Program-made: the position numbers and the translations under genes
Assembly (NCBI GenBank): GCA_035236585.1
Contig: CP141127.1
Location: 43,848,001-43,912,000, forward strand
Direction: 5' to 3'
Length of the DNA stretch: 64,000 nucleotides
Source of the DNA: Warburgia ugandensis
Taxonomy: Eukaryota > Streptophyta > Magnoliopsida > Canellales > Canellaceae
Shown: positions 48,271-60,176 of the stretch, piece after piece
Numbering within the stretch: the first letter of the stretch is position 1
Layout of the letters: every line of letters begins with the position of its first letter
Notes under the pieces: generated by a model
What the model saw: only the letters and a program-made list of their open reading frames with translations
Databases searched by the model: none
Told to the model about the DNA's origin: nothing

Positions 48271-49403
48271 TGATTGCATTTAGAACATGCAACAAGCCCT
48301 TGAACCCCTAGGTTATCCTTAGTTGATGAGTTATGGATCGTGAGGGTTTGCAGTGAATATATCTACAAAATTTAGAACCCCTAGGTGATCTGACATTAGT
48401 TTCATATCTAAATAGCCTATTACAATCCTCACAAAGTGTAGATTAAGATCCACACATGATATTTTGGATCTAAAATAGCTACAGAGAGGATTTAGCGATC
48501 TTTATCAATGACTGAGATTAACTAAAGATCTAGGTATGAAATTGGGTCCAATTTGATGATTTGAATCATCTAAAATTCTTAATTGAATTAATTGATTTGA
48601 ATTACTAAGTTGTTATGTGATTTGAGGTAATCAGGAGAAGAAATTTGATGAGATCAGCATAGATATCGGATGATTGGGCACAATTGAGGCAATCGATGGA
48701 CGATTTGAGTAAACATACAACTGGATGTTATTCAAAGTGACTGGTACAAGGTTAGATTACTATCTTAGCCATTCAATTGGTTGATCTAATTGTGATTAGA
48801 TACAATTGAGCATGAGAGTCATATGATTTGAACCTAATAGCTCTAAATTTGCATTGATGTAATTAAGAAGAAGAACTAAATGACTATGAGTGGGCCTAAT
48901 TAATTACGATTTGAATTATTAGCCAATTAAGGTGGACCCTGCCCTAAGATTCCAAGGCTGGGAATCATTGGGATATCTTGAATGCTATGTAATGAATACG
49001 AAAGTGTAATGATGTGTATTTAAGAATCCAAGTTAGATAAAGTGGATTCTGAGTATGACTGGATGTGATATGTATACAGGTGATGGAATTGTGGTGGATC
49101 GAGCTAGAGATGGGTGCGACTAAACTAGGAAGTACAGATGAGTAGTATGTCGTTTGAGGTAGGTGATTGCATTTGGTGATTTTCATGATTTCATAGACCA
49201 TGCCGTATCATTTGGAAATTTTGTAGCGTGAGTTTTACACTTTTTCATGTTTATATGGAAGTTTCCTTATCGTACATGGTCGATATTATGATATCTTGAT
49301 TTACATGAGTTGATCCTATGTTTTACTATATGACTGATATTGCATTACCATTGTCCTCGACTGGATCTTATGGAAATGGTTACACATGGGAATTTCTATC
49401 CCG

Positions 49404-49585
49404 TGAGTGGCAAAGTGCCCTATGTGGGTGAAATGGTGAAAATAGGATTGGAACACATATTTCATGAGTGCCTGAGTGCCCTGTGTGGGTGAAAGGGTGA
49501 AAGCAGGATTGGAATGCATCTTTCCATGAGTGCCTAAGTGCCTTGTAGTGGGTGAAAGGATGAAAGCAGAAAGTACTGAGAGTTA
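49404..49585 (+). repeat. Three ~62-bp tandem repeats
   Basis: Units start TGAGTGSC and include 'gtgggtgaaa.ggtgaaa.cag'. They lie at 49404-49464, 49465-49526 and 49527 to about 49585 (third degraded). They fall in the LTR that hosts the nested element. Confidence 0.85.
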
Positions 49586-49929
49586 GGCCCACATTTCCAT
49601 GAGAGTACTTGAGACACTCATAGGGCTTGACTGTGCATGATGTTCTATTGATTTTGACATGCATTATATCATTTTGTGGACACAGGTTTTCATTGTTACT
49701 ATGGACATATATCCATGTATTTTTCTCATGCCTTGTATGCCATGATGCTCAGGATTGATATTGATTTGTTTAAACCATGATTCTGTTGTATTATTCATCA
49801 TGGATGTTTGATTTTTTTGGGCTTTGTATATATTCATCTTATGAGATTTACCATGATCTTGATAATCTACACCATATGATTTTATTGCATTTGTTATTGA
49901 ATGTGAATCAGTTATACAAGCATAGCTTG

Positions 49930-49960
49930 CTGAGGCATTGCTTTGTTTACAATGTGTCAG
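49930..49960 (+). other. LTR stem-loop, copy 3
   Basis: CTGAGGCATTG pairs imperfectly with CAATGTGTCAG, again preceded by TAGCTTG and followed by ATATAGAG. Confidence 0.65.
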
Positions 49961-52210
49961 ATATAGAGAGTTGCAATAGGTGGCATGCTAATAGAGCAAG
50001 CAAAAGTGATGACGGTTCTTAGTGAAGCATTAAAGACATTTTAGAGATTGTAAGGTGTGATGGCCCGGGTTTTTTCATGCATTTTTAAATGCAATATCTA
50101 ATTTCCTAAGGCGGGATGCATCCTTATTTGAAAACCAATTTATAAAAACCATGCAATGCAGCGGAAAACCTTTTAGTTTTAAACTCATTTTGAAAACCCA
50201 GAGTGTGATTTGCTTTCACAACCACCAAAGTAGTTTTTGAAAAACTTCAAAAATCATAAATATTTTTCCCCAAGTCTATCCAGTCACAGCACATAGTCCA
50301 ACTGTAATTAAATACAAATTCATGTCCAAAGGGTTGAGAATTTACTTACATGTATAATTGTCTCCTTTTTGATTCACTTGCTCGTAGCACTAACATAGAT
50401 GTCCTCTACTCGTGGATGGAATTATCCTAAAAAATGTTAAGGATAGGGTTAGGATATATAATACTCAGTAGGAGTCTATCACTACTAGTTTTATAATGCA
50501 TGCGATGTTTTAAAATCATATGCTCTTTCCAAAACATGTGCATGTCTGAATACTCAAGTTCAATATTGATATAAAAATCCGTTCTCAAACTGAAATACTA
50601 ACGATTTAAAGGATCACATAATCCAAAATTGAAAGTATCATATACATATATATCATAACATTATGATATGCATAAGATGCTTCATTGAATCCAACTCATG
50701 GATATCTAGTATGGTATGGTTGACCAACCTCATATCATGCCATATGTAATGCAAATAAGTCCATAAACCATAGGGTCCAACTATGCCCATGACCTCGGTG
50801 CCGTGTGGTCCTCAAGTACCTGAGGACACAGCGTCATAGCCTCCACGGGGCATATGACACATCGACCCAGTGCCGTGACACCAGTGGTAGCCCCCTGTAT
50901 CACATGCAATTGACGTAGGGACATGCCCTTTTTTGGGCGTGGTACCCATTCCACCTAGTAGTGGTAGAGGCTGGGTGGCCAACCCAGACCCCTTGGCATA
51001 GCACCCACGGGCTTACTAGCCCTAATCACATAAGATCAAATAAGCCAAAAACCTCTTTTCAAAACCTGTCCTCTTTGGGTCCCTCACAACTGCCTGGCCC
51101 TCGGCACTTCAGCGTCTTTTGGCAACCCTCAAGGACATGCAATCTTTGCAAGAACTTAATGCTCATAGATCATGCAATGTATGCAATAGTTTGCAAAACA
51201 TATCTATGCATAATGTATATACAAAACATGTCTATGCATAAAGCATTTGCCACATGCATGTTAAACAAGTCATATACTTAAATCATGTATTTACAAAACA
51301 ATCATAGTTCTTTTAAAAGAATCTAGTAGCGATAGAGCACCTACTTGGCTAGGTCGCGCTAACCCCTTTGTCCTCGTACGCTCCTGAACATGGTTTAGGG
51401 AATCAAGGTTAGTTTGGCCTATCTTTTATGGGTTTTAGAGTGGTTGGTCTTATTACTTAGGAATTAGGGGTCCATCCCTAATCCTATGGGTGTCCTAAGG
51501 TCCTAATTGGGCCTTGGTATTATCAGTTTCCCAAAGGTCTAGCGGCCACGCGCCACCATCCTATTCTAAGGGTCATGCCCACCTTTGATTGGGACTTGAT
51601 TAGGGATTTTATAGGTTGAGTATGTCCATGTCATCGATACGGACACAACGCCTTTTGCGGCGCCTCAATCGGAGCTCTAGATCTCAAGTTATAAGCATTT
51701 TAGTGTCACACGTACATAAGCCTTTATGGATAAAAATACGGAATGCTAGTGTGCTGCGCGCCAGCGGCATGCGCACCGGCTTCCTTAAGAAACGAGAAAA
51801 CCCCGTGTCGCTAGGGCGCTGTGCATCTGAGGCGTGCTCCTTAGCCGGCACATCAGCAGACTCGCTGAACTTCCCGCCCGTCTCTCTCTTTTGTGGCCGC
51901 ATCCTTGGACGCGCCCGTTGTCTAGGGGACTGGGGCATCCTCAGGACACCCTGGTTCGACCCTGTAGAACCAGTGCAGCCCAGGGAATGTCTCTGGGTCC
52001 TTGGTGAGTCTCCAGGGCTCCATTTTGCATGGTTTTTCATGCAAAAACCTAGGGAAATTGATCCTAGAACTACTGTGAAGATGGGTTTTGAGGGATCTTG
52101 GGCATACCTGGCTCGTTGCTGGGCTTTTCTCCTTGTTTCCCCTCTAGGTCACTCCTCCACAATGGGTTTTCTTCAACCTTTTGGGCTGCCATTAGAGGCG
52201 CCCAAGAGCT

Positions 52211-52220
52211 CTATTTATAG
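52211..52220 (-). promoter_or_regulatory. TATA box of the nested element's 3' LTR
   Basis: The minus strand reads CTATAAATAG. The equivalent site in the 5' LTR (58111-58120) reads GTAAATAAAG, so the box that would drive the element appears damaged. Confidence 0.5.
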
Positions 52221-52281
52221 AGTTATGAGAGGGTTCTGGAGGGGGCTCTCACCGCCTTTGAATGGCGGTGGAGAAACCTCC

Positions 52282-52319
52282 AGAATGGCGGTGATTTCTC
52301 CTCCAATCACCGCCATTCT
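52282..52319. other. Perfect 14-bp inverted repeat in the LTR promoter region
   Basis: AGAATGGCGGTGAT (52282-52295) and ATCACCGCCATTCT (52306-52319) flank a pyrimidine-rich spacer, next to two further GGCGGTG copies. The other LTR has the same structure at 58184-58221 with matched changes in both arms. Confidence 0.8.
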
Positions 52320-52645
52320 AGAACCCTCTAGGAGGTTGAAGATGAAGGGTGCCTGTATCAAAACGGGCCCCTATGTTTTGCAGGCTAAATCTATTTTTTT
52401 TAAATTACATTTTTGCCCTTGAACTTCAAAGGGCCATAACTTGCTCATTTTAACTCTGTTTTAGGTGATTTTGGTTTTGTTGGATTCCTTTTTCCGAGAC
52501 GCACCTAATGGTATCAATTTTAGGACCAAATTTATGGGTTCAGTCAAGGTGAATAGTGAAATGACTAAAATGCCCTTATCTTCAAAAACTGATCTTTTTA
52601 TTGCTTAACTTGGAATTTTAATATTACAAAATTGGAGTCATTACA

Positions 52646-52680
52646 TTATTACCCCCTTAAAGGAATTTCTTCCTTGAAAT
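52646..52680 (-). other. Polypurine tract of the nested element
   Basis: The minus strand reads 'aatttcaaggaagaaattcc' followed by TTTAAGGGGGTAATAA up to the LTR start. This is the gypsy-type 3' block also seen at 33300-33334. Confidence 0.85.
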
Positions 52681-55600
52681 TCCATAAATTATCATCTTCC
52701 TGGTATTTGTCTCTTAGATAACTTCTTGGTGAATGCATTCTCCCCCTTTGGGATCAAATCTAGGTTCATCCTCAATTTATAATTTCTATTGTTCCTCCTA
52801 TAAGGCCTCACCTATAAGGGCCATTTTCGCTGCGTACTCTGATGCAGCGCCATACTCTCATACGTGACACTTTAACAATACCGATTTCTAGCGGTACTTT
52901 ATCTATCTTGAAATCCTTAGATTCCTATACTTATCTCATCATGTATAGGATAGTCTCCTCGTAAGATCATGCCTCTTCATACTTCCTTGAGATCATATTA
53001 TCTTATTTCTCCTATTTTGAATATCATAGGATAATCCTTTTCATCTAGTGATCTTTTTCATTATCCACAAGTCCAAAAAGTTACCCTATTGTGTCTGACT
53101 TTGCTTCTTACCTTTTATATTTGTCTCCAAGATACTTCAATAACTGTCATGGTATCATGTGCTCTACAGCCAATTCCTTGATTATCTTTGAATTTTAACT
53201 GTATGTTGTTTTCCATATGTGACTTGATTTCCTTGACCAAGGTTACATTCGGAAATGAAAGCCAATTAGTAGCATCTTCCATCGAGGACCTTATTATATA
53301 CTGAAAGTAAAATGTCCTAACTCCATGTCCAGTTTCATAATTATTGAATTCATTAAACGCTTTCCTCTGTTGAAGATTTTATCCAAACTCAAGTCGATTC
53401 ATTATCATGGGTCAAATGTTCTTCTCCAGAGGCCTATCTCACTATTCTCATCAATTTGTCATTAGGATTTTCAATAATGTTCCCATTTATGCAAAGCAAA
53501 AAACCTCTTATTCATATCCGAGTACCCTTGCTAGGTTATGGTTGAATCCTTTGTCATCATCCTTTTTATCCTTTCTTTGCTTGATGGTTTTCTTCGTTAC
53601 CTTCTAGTTCAAAAGTTCTATACTCAATCCAGTAGGGTTAGTGCTTAAGAAATTCCTTTAATTGATTTTTTGTACTTTGTATATGCTCATAACAACTAAG
53701 TATTTGTCTAAAAGGCAATGTAATATCCAATCTCACCTTATAGTGTGCTAGCCATCTCACCTTATCCCCTATGTCAATATATTGTTCAATCTTTTACCAA
53801 GGCTTTATCATCAACCATGCATTCCGTATTGTCAGGAGGTATCCTCATAAGTAGTGATTTTCTCAATTCCTCAAATTTTATTTTTCAAGTGCCTCCTTAT
53901 TTTATCTTTCAAGTGCCTTCTCATACTTAGCTTATAATAGTAATAATTCTCCTTCTATAGCAATTATATCAAATTGTACTGACGTTGTTAACTCAACAAG
54001 TTTTACAATACTCAGATAAGCATAAACATTTTCTTAGACATAGAAGGACTTTATTTGATTACCTATTGATCTCTTCCTAGATACATTATAAGCTCAAGGG
54101 CCTCTAGAGTGATCGGTACTTATCTACCTTTCTTTCAATCCAAGTCAGTAGTATTTTTCAGACTCAAAGTAATTTCTTTACCTTGTCAGGTAGCCATTAA
54201 GGTTTGAAAAATCTTTCACATTGGTTTAGATCACTTCTTATTTTTGCTCCTATCTCAGTTGTTACTCTATTTATTGTACTTGTAGCTCTTCCATGATGTG
54301 GCCTAATCAACTTCATAATGTGGCCTAATCAACTGGCCTTATACCCTCAAATGACTTAGCCTAACAAGTACTCAAGTCTAAAGACTTATAACATCCTTCT
54401 GAGTATATAACTTCAACTACTAACTTATAGATACTAACATACCTGATTAATTAGGGGGGGATACCTTTATTTAGTCAACAACACTCAATGATGGTCTTAA
54501 GATATTTGGTCTTCCAATTTATGATAGCAGGACCTTCATTTGATCCTTGATGGTACCCTATTGCTAAATGGACAAGTTACTGTCCCGGCTTAATTCCTTT
54601 ATTCACTCATGTAGTGGCAAGGTGAGATATCACCAAATTTTCCTTTTTATTACATCTATTGGTGTTCCCCATAAGCTAATGGATCCGATAAGATTCTAAT
54701 TGCCATAATTGATATAGACATCAAACCACTTGTAGAATTTAATTTCTAGTTGGTCACTATTCCTCTTCGAAAGTTTCTTGTCACATAATCTCCTAAAATT
54801 CGATACTCTACTCAAAGTCTTAAATCCCATATGCTTTCTCTCTATTATACATATCATTGCCAATTCAACTATTATTCCTTTGAAGTTGATTGGTTATCTT
54901 CAAGATGAAAGATTTTGTATGTATCTTCATAAGGTCATGATTTCCTTCTTTTGAATATTCAATATTCATCGAATAGTTACGTCTCTATCTCTTTCTCTCT
55001 TTTCTTCAACATCCTCATTTGGTTTATCAATGTCTCCATATGCTTCGTTGCATATAGTTGATACTTCATCATAAACTGAATGCTTCTCAGAAATTCTAAA
55101 CCGTCTTAAGATCATTGAAATCCTCAATTGCCTATAGCCTCAATAAAATTCATACAATGGCTTAATAATGGTATTGACGTTTTGGTCATGCTATACTTTT
55201 CTTACAAGTTCATGTTAGGATCAATCTGTTATCATAGATCTATCATCCCCAATATTATCGTTAAAAATCGTTTGATAACTCAGTCGAATTCATTTCCTTA
55301 TTATATTCGTGTTATGTTCCTTTTATTCACATAATCTGTCACTTGTGTACCTCTTCTAATTTGCTCCATAATTCTTAGGTAATTATTTTTCAATAGAATT
55401 TAACTCTCCTGAATAGTATCCAAAATTGAGCTAAGTCCTTCAAGATCCATACCTTTGTGATAGTGTACTCATATTCTGATACTCTTTATGATGGTAAGAT
55501 AGCCATCTAGGTTCTTTGATTTTCTCACCTTTGATGAGATTACATTATTGCAGGTCAGAACTATCTACTAACAAGTTCACTAACATCCTCATTCATCATT

Positions 55601-55890
55601 CTCATAATATATGAGTTTTTATATTTGCACCACACAACAATCCTTAATCCTTAAGTCATCTTAGACTAGATTTTTTTGGATAAGGGTTGCATTATCCTTT
55701 GCTTAATTATTTGTTAAACCAAGCTGTATGTCACCTATTTATTGATGGTGAAATGCCTTGAGCATTAATATTGTAATCCTCAAATAGAAGTAGTCATCTC
55801 TACTACTCCTATTTATACTACTTATTCTTGATTTTCTCTATTGTTCATGACCCTTGGACATGTTGGACTGGCTGTGAAAGGATAAAACCT
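52681..55890 (-). other. Internal region of the nested element, no coding match
   Basis: AT-rich sequence with only short open frames (all below 75 codons) on both strands. I looked for gag, protease, the RT catalytic box, RNase H and integrase motifs and saw none. A small direct repeat 'gatgtggcctaatcaact' or a close variant is at about 54294-54335. Confidence 0.6.
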
Positions 55891-55906
55891 GGGCTCTGAT
55901 ACCAAC
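55891..55906 (-). other. Primer-binding site of the nested element (Met tRNA)
   Basis: The minus strand reads GTTGGTATCAGAGCCC directly after the LTR, an exact match to the standard Met-tRNA complement. Confidence 0.95.
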
Positions 55907-58550
55907 TGTGACGACCTGGGTTTTTCCATGCATTTTTAAATGCAATATCTAATTTCCTAAGGCAGGATGCATCCCTATTTGAAAACCATTTTATAAAAAC
56001 CATGCAATGCAGCGGAAAACCTTTTAGTTTTAATCTCATTTTGAAAACCCCGAGTGTCATTTGCTTTCACAACCACCAAAGTAGTTTTTGAAAAACTTCA
56101 GAAATCATAAATATTTTTCCCCAGGTCTATCGAGTCACAGCACACAGTCCAACTATAATTAAATACAAATTCATATCCAAAGGGTTGAGAATTTACTTAC
56201 ATGTATAATTGTTTCCTTTTTGATTCACTTGCTCGTAGCACTAACATAGATGTCCTCTACTCGTGGATGGAATTATCCTGAAAAATGTTAAGGATAAGGT
56301 GAGTATATACTATACTCAGTAGGATTCTATCACTACTAGTTTTATAATGCATGCGATGTTTTAAAATCATATGCTCTTTCCAAAACATATACATGTCTCA
56401 ATACTCAAGTTCAATATCGATATAAAAATCCGTTGTCAAACTAAAATATTAATGATTTAAAGGATCACATAATCCAAAATCAAAAGTATCATATACATAT
56501 ATATCATAACATTATGATATGTATAAGATGCTTCAGTGAATCCAACTCATGGATCTCTAGTATGGTATGGTCGACCAACCTCATATCATGCCATATGCAA
56601 TGCAAATAAGTCCATAAACCATAGGGTCCAACTATGCCCATGACCTCGCCGTCGTGTGGTCCCCGGGTACTTGAGGACACAGCGTCATAGCCTCCACGGG
56701 GCATATGACACATCGACCCAGTGCCGTGACACCAGTGATAGCCCCCTGTACCAAATGCAGTCGACGTAGGGACATGCCCTTTTTTGGGCGTAGTACCCAT
56801 TCCACCTAGTAGTGGTAGAGGCTGGGTGGCCAGCCCAGACCCCTCGGCATAGCACCCATGGGCTTACTAGCCCAAATCACATAAGATCAAATCAGCCAAA
56901 AACCTCTTTTCCAAACCTATCCTCTTTGGATCCCTCACAACTACCTGGCCCTCGGCACTCCAACGTCTTTTGGCAACCCTCAAGGACATGCAATCTTTGC
57001 AAGGACTTAATGCTCATAGATCATGCAATGTATGCAATAGTTTGCAAACCATTTCTATGCATAATATATATACAAAACATGTCTATGCATAAAACATTTG
57101 TCACATGCATGTTAAACAAGTCATATACTTAAATAATGTATTTGCAAAACAATCATAGTTCTTTTAAAAGAATCTAGTAGCGATAGAGCACTTACCTGGC
57201 TAGGTCGCGCTAATCCCTTTGTCCTCGTACGCTCCTGAATATGGTTTGGGGAATCAAGGTTAGTTTGGCCTATTTTTTATGGGTTTTAGAGTGGTTGGTC
57301 TTATTACTTAGGCATTTGGGGTCCATCCCTATGCCTATGGGTGTCCTAAGGTCCTAACTGGGCCTTGAGATTATCAGTTTCCCAAAGGTCTAGCGGCCAT
57401 GCGCCACCATCCTATTCTAAGGGTCATGCCTACCTTTGATTGGGCTTTGATCAGGGATTTTATAGTTTGAGTGTGTCTGTGTCGTCGATACAGACACAAC
57501 GCCTTTTGCGGCGCCTCAATCAGAGCTCTAGATCTCAAGTTATAAGCATTTTAGTGTCACACGTACATAAGCCTTTAAGGATAAAAATACGGAATGCTAG
57601 TGTGTTGCGCGCCAGCGGCATGCGCACCGGTTTCCTTAAGAAACGACAAAACCCTGTGTCGCTAGCGCGCTGCGCATCTGCGGCGTGCGCCTCAATGGGC
57701 GCATTTGTGGACGAGTTGAACTTCCCGCCCGTCTCTCTCTTTTGCGGGCGCGTCCCTGGACGCGCCCGTTTGGTTTTTCAAATGGAAACGACGCGTTATG
57801 TTCCAACTGGAACATTCCGTCCTCTGGGGGACCAGGGCATCCTCAGGACACCCTGGTTCGACCTTGTTGAACCAGTGTAGCCCATGGAACATCCCTGGGT
57901 CCTTGGTGAGTCTCCAGGGCTCCATTTTGCATGGTTTTTCATGCAAAAACCTAGGGAAATTGATCCTAGAACTACTGTGAAGATGGGTTTTGAGGGATCT
58001 TGGGCATACCTGGCTCGTTGCTGCATTTTTCTCCTTGTTTCCCCTCTAGGTCACTCCTCCGCAATGGGTTTTCTTCAACCTTTTGGGCTGCCATTAGAGG
58101 CGCCCAAGAGCTTTATTTACAGAGCTATGAGAGGGTTCTGGAGGGGGCTCTCACCGCCTTTGAATGGCGGTGGGGAAACCTCCAGAATGGTGGTGAGTTC
58201 TCCTCCAATCACCACCGTTCTAGAACCCTCTAGGAGGTTGAAGATGAAGGGTGCCCGTATCAAAACGGGCCCATGTGTTTTGCAAGCTAAATTTGTTTTT
58301 TTGTAAAAATTACATTTTTGCCCTTGAACTTCAAAGGGCCATAACTTGTTCATTTTTACTCCATTTTAGGTGATTTTGGTCTTGTTGGATTCCTTTTTCT
58401 GAGACGCACCTAATGGTATCATTTTTAGGACCAAATGTCTGGGTTCAGTCAAGGTGAATAGTGAAATGACTAAAATGCCCTTATTTTCAAAAACTGATCT
58501 TTTTATTGCTTAACTTGGAATTTTAATATTACAAAATTGGAGTCATTACA
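55907..58550 (-). repeat. 5' LTR of the nested element
   Basis: It is close to the left LTR throughout, with an extra segment at about 57765-57830 absent from the partner. Its TATA-like site is altered. Confidence 0.92.
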
Positions 58551-60131
58551 TAAGGTTTGTTTAGGACCTCACTTTAGTTATTGTTTATGGACTGTACTTT
58601 AATGTAAATTGCAATGTGACTTGAAAGTGTGGATATGAATTCATGTTGGATGTGATGGATGTATGGAGGGACCCTTGGTATTTTGTTATGACTTGATTTT
58701 CTTATCCACTATTGGAGTACACATTTTTGTTAAAAATTATGTTTGATTTGGATGGATGAGTGTGGAGACTGAGTCTCCCATGGGTCATGTCTTGTATTGT
58801 GTTATCAAGTGATTTTTGTATTACACATGTTATGTGCAAGTGGTCCTAAATACAGAGGAGGCTCTGCCAGATTTTTGGTAGGAATGAGATTTCATTTTGC
58901 CATTAAATCTATGGTTTTGTGGTTATATGACTCCTAGGACTTTGAAATAAATGCTTTTATTTAAGTTATGTTTTTGGTTACTTTGAGAATCAAAGTTTTT
59001 AAAACAAGGATCTGGACTATTTTTATAAATTGTTATTATATTTGTGTTAAGATTGGGGTGTCACAATTTGGAGCCTTTTACCTTAAATTCTTCTTTTTAT
59101 CTCACCTTTAACGGTATTTTCCTCCTAAGATCAATAGGTCTTTAGATAGGATGGAATGTAGGCTTAGGATAGGTTGAAAAAAGAAAGGTATAAGGATTTC
59201 AAAGGTTCAAAATTGAGTAAAGGTACTCAATGAATATCTGTTAGGACAACTTTTCTTTCGTATTATACTTCAAGTGAATATTTCTTTGTACTTTTGTCTT
59301 TCTCTCTTTTTCTTTTTTTGGAAGAAAGACTACTAATTTTCACACTTTTTTTTACTTTTTGTCCTTTGTTTGAACTTTTTCTACTAATTCTACTCATTTT
59401 GACCATGGATAATGGATATTTATTTACTGGCTTATTCTAGGTTAAGGTAAATGGGGTTCAGAAAAAAAAGACTTAATAATAGGCTCAAAGGGCCTAACTA
59501 ATGGTATGATATGCTGGGTAGGCTTTATATATTTAGGCTGAACAAGGATGGCCGATATTATTTCCTACATTTCCTAAAGCCTATTAGATTTAATAAATTT
59601 TCTAGAAATAAAGCTATCACTCTTATTTATTCTTGATGTTTAACCAAATTAAGTAAAATGGGATCACACTCATTTATATATGTTGAAGAAATTATGGAAT
59701 TACTTATAACTCTCTAAAAGAAGATAGTCTCTAAACTCACTAGGTATGGGTCTTCACTGATTTTCCTGAAGGTCTCTAAGTCATATCTCTCTATTAGTCT
59801 TAACTATGTGCTATGCGTAAATGGTTCCTGAGAATTAACTTTCATAAAATACTTCAACACATGAATAATATGAAAAACTAATCATATGCATTCCCATTGA
59901 GAGATGAAAAAGGTAGAATTACTAAATTTTGAACATCCAGTTCTCATCATCAGAAGGGAACTCTTCTTAAAAACTTTTTTTTTCAATTTTTTTCCCAAAG
60001 ACTCAAGAAAATGCAATAAAATTCAAAATCTCTAGGTGCATCTACACCCCCAACCTAAATGAAACATTGTCCCCAATGTTGAAAAACATAGGATCTATAT
60101 GAAAATTGAGAGATGCAGACTCTAACACCTT

Positions 60132-60176
60132 AGGTTGCCTCCTAGTAAGTCCTAAGTTTAACGTCTTCAGCCAGAC
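60132..60176 (-). other. Conserved post-pol block of Tat/Athila-type elements
   Basis: The minus strand reads GTCTGGCTGAAGACGTTAAA and, a little later, ACTAGGAGGCAACCT. This resembles the conserved 'gacgttaaac' ... 'ggaggcaacc' block located just after pol in this group of plant elements. Recognition is from memory of the family and was not searched. Confidence 0.6.

Larger units (their letters stand above)
50056..52645 (-). repeat. 3' LTR of the nested element
   Basis: On the minus strand it starts TGTAATGACTCC and ends CGGGCCATCACA. A GC-rich, CpG-containing block (about 51600-52350) lies upstream of the TATA-like site at 52211. A 268-codon antisense frame at 51616-52422 is not considered real. 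Confidence 0.92.
50056..58550 (-). mobile_element. Complete LTR element without recognisable genes
   Basis: TG...CA LTRs of 2590 bp (50056-52645) and 2644 bp (55907-58550) flank a 3.26-kb internal region. The TAAGG target duplication is at 50051-50055 and 58551-58555. The Met-tRNA primer site next to the right LTR and a polypurine tract next to the left LTR show minus orientation. The internal part has no gag or pol match in any frame that I could recognise, so it resembles a large non-autonomous derivative (LARD-like) or a heavily decayed gypsy element. It is inserted in an older LTR. Confidence 0.93.
48271..59064 (+). repeat. Gypsy-type LTR interrupted by a nested element
   Basis: The left part (to 50055) has a 'gtttgaggtaggtgattgc' block and the conserved stem-loop. 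The right part (58551-59064) ends GGGGTGTCACA, the usual gypsy LTR end. The two parts join across a TAAGG target duplication. The left boundary is unclear and may be truncated at 48270. ATTTGGAGCC after the right end could be a deleted primer site, but this is uncertain. Confidence 0.6.

Noticed and set aside
51616..52422. 268-codon open frame on the plus strand, with shorter partners at 57440-58306
   Set aside because: It lies in LTR sequence, antisense to the element, in a GC-rich block where stops are rare. In the partner LTR it is broken into different frames, and no domain is visible.
59065..59080. ATTTGGAGCC after the LTR end as a primer-binding site
   Set aside because: It would need a 5-base deletion from the standard motif, and no gag follows it in plus orientation.
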